64,000 bases of DNA from Gammaproteobacteria bacterium. Lineage in GTDB: Bacteria > Pseudomonadota > Gammaproteobacteria > Competibacterales > Competibacteraceae. The translations under genes and the position numbers were made by a program. The stretch is from positions 2,353,501-2,417,500 of the forward strand of contig JACKNC010000001.1 in the NCBI GenBank assembly GCA_024235095.1. Reading direction: 5' to 3'. The notes beneath the pieces are model-generated. The model was not told where the DNA came from, searched no databases, and saw only the letters and a list, made by a program, of their open reading frames with translations. Below, piece by piece: positions 58,059 through 64,000 of this stretch (its first letter is position 1; each line of letters starts with the position of its first letter).

Positions 58059-59140
58059 CCCCCGACTCGATCATCCAGGCCCGTTTTCAGGTGATCTGGC
58101 CGGGCTTTACCCTGGACGTCGATCTTGAACTACCCGGTCGCGGGGTAACCGCGCTATTTGGCCATTCCGGTTCAGGCAAAACGACCTTATTACGTTGCCT
58201 GGCCGGACTAGAACAGCACGGACATGGATTTCTACGGTTCAAGGGTGCGGTCTGGCAGGACAGTGCGCGCGGCATTTTCCGGCCCACGCATCAACGCCCA
58301 TTAGGTTATGTGTTTCAGGAAGCCAGTTTGTTTCCGCATCTGTCCGTTCGGAACAATCTCGACTATGGACGCAAGCGGGTGAACAGCGGGCACAAGGTGT
58401 CGCTCGACCATGCGGTGGAGTTGCTCGGCATTGGCTATTTGCTGGACCGAATGCCTGACCGGCTTTCTGGCGGGGAACGTCAACGAGTGGCTATCGCCCG
58501 GGCATTAGCGACCAGCCCGGAACTGTTGTTGATGGACGAGCCGTTGGCGGCGTTGGATCTGAAACGCAAAACTGAAATCCTGCCTTATCTCGAGCGTCTG
58601 CACGACGAGTTGAAAATCCCGGTGTGCTATGTCAGCCACTTGCCGGACGAGGTGGCGCGGCTGGCCGATTACGTCGTGTTGCTGACCGAAGGTCGCGCCG
58701 TAGCTGCAGGCGGTCTGCGCGAAACCCTGGCGCGCCTGGATTTGCCTACGGCGTTCACCGAAGACGCCGGGGTCGTCATCGAAGCGGTGGTCGCGGAGCA
58801 TGATGAACGCTATTACCTGACCCGGCTGGATTTTCCCGGCGGCAGCATCTTTGTAGCGCGACGGCGGGAAACCATAGGGTATAAGCTGCGCTTCCGCGTC
58901 CATGCCCGCGATGTTAGTTTGGCGTTGACCCGCGCCGAAGGGACCAGCATCGTCAATCTGTTGCCGGCCACGGTCACCGAGATTGCCGACGCTGATACGC
59001 CAGCGCATGTGCTGGTTCGATTGAATGCCGACGGTACGCCGCTCATCGCCCGCATCACCCGCCGCTCACTGGATCACTTGAGTGTTGTTCCTGGCAAGCC
59101 CCTGTGGGTGCAGATTAAGGCGGTGGCGCTGCTGACATGA
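58049..59140 (+). CDS. modC: Molybdate ABC transporter ATP-binding protein
   Basis: The 363-residue ATPase has Walker A GHSGSGKTTLLRCL, the Q-loop VFQEASLFPHLSV, the signature LSGGERQRVAIARAL, Walker B LLLMDEPLAALD and H-loop VSHLPDEVARLADY. A C-terminal TOBE-type molybdate-binding domain covers about 290-363. TTG 58049 has AAGGGA 8 nt upstream and is the likely start, in the end of modB. Energises molybdate uptake for molybdenum enzymes such as nitrate reductase. Confidence 0.94.
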   Translation: MEITPDSIIQARFQVIWPGFTLDVDLELPGRGVTALFGHSGSGKTTLLRCLAGLEQHGHGFLRFKGAVWQDSARGIFRPTHQRPLGYVFQEASLFPHLSVRNNLDYGRKRVNSGHKVSLDHAVELLGIGYLLDRMPDRLSGGERQRVAIARALATSPELLLMDEPLAALDLKRKTEILPYLERLHDELKIPVCYVSHLPDEVARLADYVVLLTEGRAVAAGGLRETLARLDLPTAFTEDAGVVIEAVVAEHDERYYLTRLDFPGGSIFVARRRETIGYKLRFRVHARDVSLALTRAEGTSIVNLLPATVTEIADADTPAHVLVRLNADGTPLIARITRRSLDHLSVVPGKPLWVQIKAVALLT

Positions 59141-59369
59141 AAAACCATCCACGTTTTTCGGCAGTGTCCCTCAGTATCCGTGCTTAATGAGCCTTCTTAG
59201 AGGCGGTTGAGCTTGGGAACAGCGACCTCTTGGCGGATTCTCAAATCCTGACCTATTTAGAGGGCATGATAATCCGGTCAATGAGTATTCTTGGTGGGTG
59301 CAAAATTATGCACTACTCTATAAGTCATGCCTTTTGAACGTAACAGAGTCCCGCGTTCCAGACGATTCC
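59141..59369. other. Gene-free stretch between modC and DUF58 gene
   Basis: A 229-nt non-coding stretch. I see no repeat, RNA motif or clear promoter; it must hold the modC transcription end and the promoter of the DUF58 gene. Confidence 0.4.
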
Positions 59370-60689
59370 ATGCGTTTTTCCCTGAGTCCTACTCCACTTT
59401 TTTTACCTTGGCTGACGAGCTGGACCCTGCTCGGTCTGGCGCTATCGTTCAGACCCGAGTGGCTGGCCTACTGGCTGTTGGCAGGGGGTTGGTTACTGGC
59501 CGTTGCCGTCCGGGATGCCTTTGCGCTATGCATCCGTCCCCCACTACAGGTCGAACGTCAGATCCTGCCGGCGCTGCCGCTAGGCGCGTGGCAAACGGTG
59601 CGTTTGCGCATTACCAACGCACAACAACAGCCCGTGACCCTGACCGTGTTCGATCACTATCCGACCGCCGCCGCTGATTGCGCTGACCTGCCGCAACGGG
59701 TGACCGTCAAGCCAGGGGGTTGGGTGGAAGTCTGCTACCGACTGCGCCCCGTCGTGCGCGGCGCATGGGCCTTCGCGCCGGTGCAAGCCTGGCTGGAATC
59801 GCCGTGCGGGTTATGGCGGCGGGATGACCGGTTGGGGGAACCAGCGATCGTGCGCGTTTACCCGGACTTTGCCGCAATAGTCCAGTACATCCGGCTGACC
59901 TCGGATCAACAGGAAGCGCTGCTGGGCATTCGCCGCCGGCGGCGGCGTGGCGAAGGTCAAACCTTTCTGCAATTGCGTGAATACCGCATCGGCGACAGTT
60001 TGCGGCAGATTGATTGGAAAGCAACTGCACGCACCCGTAAACCCATCGCCCGGGACTATCAGGACGAACGCAACCAAACCGTACTGTTCCTGCTCGACTG
60101 CGGGCGACGGATGCGCGCTCAAGACGACGCTCTCAGCCATTTCGATCATGCGCTTAATGCACTGATTCTTTTGGCCTATGTGGCTCTGCGCCAAGGCGAT
60201 GCAGTGGGCGTACAAAGTTTTGGCGGCGAACGACGCTGGTTGATGCCGCGCCCCGGCCCGGGAACGCTGACCCCACTGATTAACGGTATCTACGATTTGC
60301 AACCGACCCTGGAACCCCCCGATTACGCCGAAGCCGCGCAGCTGACCCTGACCCGACAGCGCAAACGAGCATTGATTGTCCTGCTGACTAACCTGCGCGA
60401 CGAAGATCAGGACGATCTGCGTTCCGCTGTCGCGCTGTTAAGCCGCCGCCATCTGGTGTTGATCGCCAATCTGCGCGAGCCGATCCTTGACGAATGGCTG
60501 GCGCAACCCATTCACGACTTACCCCAAGCTCAGCTGTACGCAACAGTCTGCCATTATTTGTTGCTGCGGGAGCGCGTACAGCAGGAACTTCGGCATCTGG
60601 GGAGCATCGTCCTGGACGCATCGCCCCAGCATTTGCCAGCGGCGATGGTCAATCAGTACCTGGAGCTTAAACGCGGCGGGCGGCTCTGA
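59370..60689 (+). CDS. DUF58 domain protein (second copy, no MoxR neighbour)
   Basis: From ATG 59370 (MRFSLSPTPLFLPW) it has 439 residues. Two N-terminal membrane helices (SWTLLGLALSF and WLAYWLLAGGWLLAVAVRDAF) and the DUF58 signature EGQTFLQLREYRIGDSLRQIDWKATARTRKPIARDYQDERNQTVLFLLDCGRRM, which leads into a von Willebrand-type core. It is distantly similar to 24984-26267 but stands alone. It may work with an unlinked MoxR ATPase. Confidence 0.88.
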   Translation: MRFSLSPTPLFLPWLTSWTLLGLALSFRPEWLAYWLLAGGWLLAVAVRDAFALCIRPPLQVERQILPALPLGAWQTVRLRITNAQQQPVTLTVFDHYPTAAADCADLPQRVTVKPGGWVEVCYRLRPVVRGAWAFAPVQAWLESPCGLWRRDDRLGEPAIVRVYPDFAAIVQYIRLTSDQQEALLGIRRRRRRGEGQTFLQLREYRIGDSLRQIDWKATARTRKPIARDYQDERNQTVLFLLDCGRRMRAQDDALSHFDHALNALILLAYVALRQGDAVGVQSFGGERRWLMPRPGPGTLTPLINGIYDLQPTLEPPDYAEAAQLTLTRQRKRALIVLLTNLRDEDQDDLRSAVALLSRRHLVLIANLREPILDEWLAQPIHDLPQAQLYATVCHYLLLRERVQQELRHLGSIVLDASPQHLPAAMVNQYLELKRGGRL

Positions 60690-60717
60690 ATGCACCGAAT
60701 CGGGTTGACGATCCAGC

Positions 60718-60738
60718 CGTTTTTTATGATAAAAAACG
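60718..60738. repeat. AT-rich palindrome upstream of the YccA gene
   Basis: CGTTTTTTAT pairs with ATAAAAAACG around one G. It lies between the DUF58 gene and the YccA gene and could end transcription from the left (U-tract in the arm) or act in regulation. Confidence 0.4.
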
Positions 60739-60833
60739 TCTTATCCCCTTGGCGCGCGGATCGCGAATGAACCGCTGGCGCTTTTGTATGGTCAATAAGG
60801 GCAGTTTACAAACCTGAGGAGGTTCTTCCCATC

Positions 60834-61514
60834 ATGACGCAGAGAGACATACTGACCAAGGCCCCCATTACCCTGACGCAGGAACAAGCGGCGGTCGGCA
60901 ACAAGGTGCTGCGCAACACCTATTTACTGTTGTCGATGACGCTGCTGTTCAGCGGCCTGACAGCGGGCATCGCCATGGCCACGAACGCTGCGCCCTTGCA
61001 CTGGCTGATCACCCTGGGCGGCTACTTCGGCTTGTTGTTTGTCGTTACCCACCTGCGTAATAGCATTTGGGGACTGGCGGCAGTCTTTGCCCTGACCGGA
61101 TTCCTCGGTTACACCCTGGGTCCGATCCTGAACGCTTACTTGAGCTTGCCCAATGGTTCGCAGGTGGTCATGACCGCCTTGGGCGGCACCGGCGTCATCT
61201 TCCTGGCCCTGTCAGGTTATGCGGTCGTCAGTCGTAAGGATTTCAGTTTTATGGGCGGGTTCCTGATGGTCGGCATCCTGGTCGCGTTTCTGGCGAGCCT
61301 GGGCGCGATGCTGTTCAGCATTCCGGCACTGTCGCTGGCAGTCTCCGGGATGTTCATCCTGTTGATGTCTGGAATGATTCTCTGGCAGACCAGCGAAATC
61401 ATCCACGGTGGCGAAACCAACTACATCATGGCCACCGTCACGCTGTACATCACGATTTTCAACCTGTTCCTCAGCCTGCTGCAAATCCTGGGCGTCATGT
61501 CCGGCGATGACTGA
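60834..61514 (+). CDS. Bax inhibitor-1/YccA family membrane protein
   Basis: A 226-residue protein with seven membrane helices and the family pattern: short polar N-terminus, LRNTYLLLSMTLLFSGLTAGIA, then GLAAVFALTGFLGYTLGPILNAYL and a C-terminal SEIIHGGETNYIMATVTLYITIFNLFLSLLQILG. In E. coli YccA binds FtsH and BI-1 relatives are Ca2+-leak channels. AGGAGG stands 11 nt before ATG 60834. A strong terminator follows. Confidence 0.93.
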   Translation: MTQRDILTKAPITLTQEQAAVGNKVLRNTYLLLSMTLLFSGLTAGIAMATNAAPLHWLITLGGYFGLLFVVTHLRNSIWGLAAVFALTGFLGYTLGPILNAYLSLPNGSQVVMTALGGTGVIFLALSGYAVVSRKDFSFMGGFLMVGILVAFLASLGAMLFSIPALSLAVSGMFILLMSGMILWQTSEIIHGGETNYIMATVTLYITIFNLFLSLLQILGVMSGDD

Positions 61515-61544
61515 TCAGACACGCGGTTGAGTGATTACGCCCAG

Positions 61545-61566
61545 CCCCGCGCCAGCGGGGTTTTTT
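61545..61566 (+). terminator. Rho-independent terminator after the YccA gene
   Basis: CCCCGC (61545-61550), loop GCCA, GCGGGG (61555-61560), then six T (61561-61566). A standard intrinsic terminator 30 nt past the stop. Confidence 0.93.
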
Positions 61567-61620
61567 GTCAAAAATTAGAGTCTTCGATACTTTTTGAGAA
61601 ACTGCCGACAAGTTACTGAT

Positions 61621-62181
61621 TCACCAATGGGAAATTAATCTTGGTGGAGAATTGGAAAGGATTTGTAGTTCTCGATGGTCAGTTTGCGGAATTTCATGAC
61701 GTGACAGGGTACGGCTGGGAGAGATGTGGAGGCTGGATTCCGGCGTCACTTGCAACCGGTCGCCGATCTGGATGCCGCGCCGGGCCGCTTCACCGGCGTT
61801 GATTTCCAGGATATAACGCACCGTCGCAGTTTCGCTAGGGTAAATGGGGCAATCGGGCGTTACGCAGGGTGGAACATCGGCCAGAATTTGCAGCAGTCGC
61901 CGGTCAGAATCGAAATACAACAAGTCGAGGGAAATATAAGTATTTTTCATCCAGAAGACCGCCGGCCCCGGAGGTTGAACGAACAACATTCCCTGCTCGC
62001 GCGGCAGCCCCCGGCGAAACATTAGCCCGCGCTGGCGATCCTGCGGCGTTTGCGCGACTTCCACTTGAAAAATCGCTGGGCCGACCGTTACCTGCGCCTG
62101 ATCCAGCGCCCACACGGATCCCGCAATTAGGGCGGCCAGCCAGAACAACCGTCGAATCAATTTTCGATAAAACAGCAGCAT
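61621..62181 (-). CDS. DUF192 family exported protein
   Basis: From ATG 62181 (MLLFYRKLIRRLFWLAALIAGSVWA) it has 186 residues with a hydrophobic N-terminal signal or anchor. The DUF192 core shows VEVAQTPQDRQRGLMFRRGLPREQGMLFV, VFWMKNTYISLDLLYFD, and ILEINAGEAARRGIQIGD. The C-terminal ~35 residues are polar and low in conservation. The in-frame TTG at 62211 is less likely. The family's role is not known; it is usually periplasmic. Confidence 0.88.
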   Translation of the reverse strand: MLLFYRKLIRRLFWLAALIAGSVWALDQAQVTVGPAIFQVEVAQTPQDRQRGLMFRRGLPREQGMLFVQPPGPAVFWMKNTYISLDLLYFDSDRRLLQILADVPPCVTPDCPIYPSETATVRYILEINAGEAARRGIQIGDRLQVTPESSLHISPSRTLSRHEIPQTDHRELQILSNSPPRLISHW

Positions 62182-62450
62182 GGTCGTATTTTGTGGATTG
62201 TTTTTAATCAAGGGTTCAGGCGATTTTTAGATGGAAACAGAAATTACAAAGAGTTTCATACTATGGATTCTTGAACCTGTCAAAATTGGGCCTTGAGCTA
62301 AGTATACGATAATTTTTTTGAGGAAATGGGTGTTGAATGCCTATCGGACGAAGCTGACCATCGTGAAAGGCGCGGTCGGCATGTAAGCTTATCAGGCTGC
62401 GAGACGATAGCAGTCGGTCAGTCCGGTAAAAAGGAATTTGTAGCCAACTA
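62182..62450. other. Gene-free stretch between DUF192 and GT9 genes
   Basis: About 270 nt of non-coding DNA. I see no repeat, tRNA or clear promoter in it. Confidence 0.4.
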
Positions 62451-63500
62451 TTAATGGACAAGCCTTTGTAAATATTTAAAAATAAATGATGGCGTTAGCA
62501 TTGCCATACAACTCTGATGTGAACAGGTTTTACGGTAGCAGTTGATGCAAGGGAGGTCTGCCTGCAGGGTAACAACGTTGTCGCCCAAAGGCTTGACCCG
62601 GCGAGGGTCAGTAGGGCCGCACAACACTAGCATCAGCGTCGCCGTCGCCGCAGCTAGGTGCGCGACGCCAGTGTCGTTAGCCACGATAAAGCGCGCTGGT
62701 TCACAAAGTGGCGGAATATCGAGAATCGCGGTTTGTCCGCACAAATTAATCAACCAAGGACCGCAAGCTTGGGCAATGCGCTGGCATTCCTCGGCCTCAT
62801 CCGGGCCGCCGATCAGTGCAATACGTGCCAGACCGGCTTGATGAAGACGGTTCGCCAGCGCTGCATAGCGGGCAGCGCCCCAACGCTTGAGGTAACCGTT
62901 GGCGTTGCATCCCGGCAGGAAAACCGCGAATTGATCAGGCATCAAGTTGTTTACTGCCATCAATTCCCTGGCGCGGGCGTAATGGCTGTCGGAAACATGC
63001 AGCACGGGCCTTGGGGTAGTCGCCGGGATATTTCCCGCCCATAAAGCAGCGCGGCCACGATCAATCGTATGCGCTGGCTTAGGTAATTCAGCAGGCGCGA
63101 TGTTATAGGGAAATTGTTGTCGATTACCCAGGCGGTAGGGAATCCGGTAGCCACTGAGCCATAATAGACTGAGTAACAATCGGGAGCGATCATTGCATTG
63201 TAAATCGATCACTAAATCATAATGCTGGCTGCGGACATGCCTTAGCCACTCACGGAAGGCGGTAACCTGTTGGCTGGGGTCGCGCAGATCGATGGCCAGA
63301 ATGTGTTGGAATCGCATATCCTCAGCAAACAACCCCTGCCAGGTTGGCAGCGTATTAAGATGAAGCTCCCGTCCAGGAAAAGCCTGCGCGATATCCTCGA
63401 ACAAGGCGGTTGCCAGAATGACATCGCCCATGGCGCTCCATTTAATGACCAGAATGCGGCGAATGGCAGGGTCGGCGGGTAGATCGGCGCGATAGCGCAT
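62451..63500 (-). CDS. Glycosyltransferase family 9 (heptosyltransferase-like)
   Basis: A 349-residue GT9 enzyme of the type that adds heptose or related sugars to the lipopolysaccharide core. N-terminal ILVIKWSAMGDVILATALFEDIAQAFPG is the acceptor-side motif. The nucleotide-sugar site shows in FAVFLPGCNANGYLKRWGAARYAALANRL, RIALIGGPDEAEECQRIA and VANDTGVAHLAAATATLMLVLCGPTDPRRVKP. The acceptor is unknown. It follows the acyltransferase gene by 19 nt, so a lipid A/LPS assembly unit is likely. Confidence 0.9.
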   Translation of the reverse strand: MRYRADLPADPAIRRILVIKWSAMGDVILATALFEDIAQAFPGRELHLNTLPTWQGLFAEDMRFQHILAIDLRDPSQQVTAFREWLRHVRSQHYDLVIDLQCNDRSRLLLSLLWLSGYRIPYRLGNRQQFPYNIAPAELPKPAHTIDRGRAALWAGNIPATTPRPVLHVSDSHYARARELMAVNNLMPDQFAVFLPGCNANGYLKRWGAARYAALANRLHQAGLARIALIGGPDEAEECQRIAQACGPWLINLCGQTAILDIPPLCEPARFIVANDTGVAHLAAATATLMLVLCGPTDPRRVKPLGDNVVTLQADLPCINCYRKTCSHQSCMAMLTPSFIFKYLQRLVH

Positions 63501-63519
63501 GAGTAGAATTAACCTGGGG

Positions 63520-64000
63520 TTAATTGGAATAGAAGCTGGACTCGCCCGGCGGGCGGGTCTTGAAACGGCGATGGACCCAGAGATATTGCTCGGGGGCTTG
63601 GCGAATGTGTTGTTCCAACAGAGTGTTGATTCGCGCCGTATCGGCTACAACGTCGCCGCTGGGAAAGTTTTCCAGCGCGGGCAGGATAATTACTTCATAG
63701 CCTGCTACGGCAGGCAAACGGCGAGGAAAGTAAGGAACCACCGCCGCGCCGCTTAAGGCTGCCAATCGCGAGGTGGCCGTAATCGTGCAAGTGGGAATGC
63801 CAAAAAATGGGACGAATACGCTGTTGCGCCGGCCATGGTTCTGATCAGGGGCATACCAGACCGCTCGTCCACGCTTGAAGGCGCGCAACAAGCCGCGCAA
63901 GTCCTCATGCGGCAACGGCGGTAATCGAGAACGCCGTTGCCGTTCACGGCGCATAACGGTTTCATAGAGCGGATTCTTATGTGACCGGTACATGGCGTGA
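63520..64000 (-). CDS. Lipid A lauroyl acyltransferase, C-terminal part (5' partial)
   Basis: The visible ~160 residues match the second half of LpxL/HtrB: YRSHKNPLYETVM, the RGxxVWYAPDQNHG motif with SVFVPFFGIPTCTITATSRLAALSGAAVVPYFPRR, and the end APEQYLWVHRRFKTRPPGE. The frame is open beyond 64000, so the catalytic HxxxxD region and start lie outside the window. It adds the acyl chain to Kdo2-lipid IVA in the inner membrane. Confidence 0.9.
   Translation of the reverse strand, partial: HAMYRSHKNPLYETVMRRERQRRSRLPPLPHEDLRGLLRAFKRGRAVWYAPDQNHGRRNSVFVPFFGIPTCTITATSRLAALSGAAVVPYFPRRLPAVAGYEVIILPALENFPSGDVVADTARINTLLEQHIRQAPEQYLWVHRRFKTRPPGESSFYSN

Overview
The window is bacterial chromosome with dense coding, a GC-rich composition and E. 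coli-like gene families (Tgt, XseA, NAD-malic enzyme, ModABC, LpxL-type acyltransferase, GT9 heptosyltransferase-like enzyme). Together these point to a Gram-negative gammaproteobacterium. A lineage such as the Competibacteraceae or purple-sulfur relatives would fit the mix of many IS families, PdxST, PilZ/GGDEF signalling and kinase-FGE fusions, but this placement is inference and was not tested.

Region 1 (1-13.3 kb) is a mobile-element landing zone. It starts with the 3' part of a large surface or secreted protein with Ig-like domains and a DUF4214 tail. Then come four insertion sequences of four different families: IS630 (2501-3747), IS66 of ISBst12 type (6338-8013), IS200/IS605 with tnpA and tnpB (about 8.8-10.35 kb) and IS110 (12032-13251). 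Between them lie a quinone reductase, an alpha/beta hydrolase, two PilZ genes and xseA. Several insertion events can be reconstructed. The IS66 copy has an 8-bp target duplication and removed the last codons of a double-PilZ gene. The IS630 copy sits inside a palindromic repeat. The IS110 copy sits at the edge of a REP-like palindrome, and its upstream non-coding end folds like a bridge RNA whose loop carries the same sequence as the insertion site.

Region 2 (13.3-24 kb) holds tgt, convergent pdxST, and a 2222-residue CheB-CheR-PAS-histidine kinase-receiver-Hpt protein followed after 4 nt by a receiver-GGDEF diguanylate cyclase.

Region 3 (24-35.6 kb) holds a MoxR-DUF58-transglutaminase operon, ferredoxin-NADP reductase, a SulP transporter with STAS and cyclic-nucleotide-binding domains, an OmpR-type two-component system with a candidate operator, and NAD-malic enzyme.

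Region 4 (35.6-47.3 kb) looks like a Ser/Thr phospho-signalling island. A pseudokinase-FGE protein, an active kinase-FGE protein and a PEGA-repeat protein are read leftward. A PP2C phosphatase and a small membrane protein are read rightward, followed by a YdcH-like protein, a dynamin/Era-like GTPase and two bacteriohemerythrins. I find this and the IS110 bridge RNA the most interesting parts of the window.

Region 5 (47.3-64 kb) is mostly housekeeping: an RND efflux pair, guaB-guaA-tadA, a 135-bp MITE-like element, bluB, modABC, a second DUF58 protein, a YccA/Bax-inhibitor protein, a DUF192 protein, and a GT9 glycosyltransferase next to a truncated lipid A acyltransferase. I saw no tRNA, rRNA or CRISPR array.
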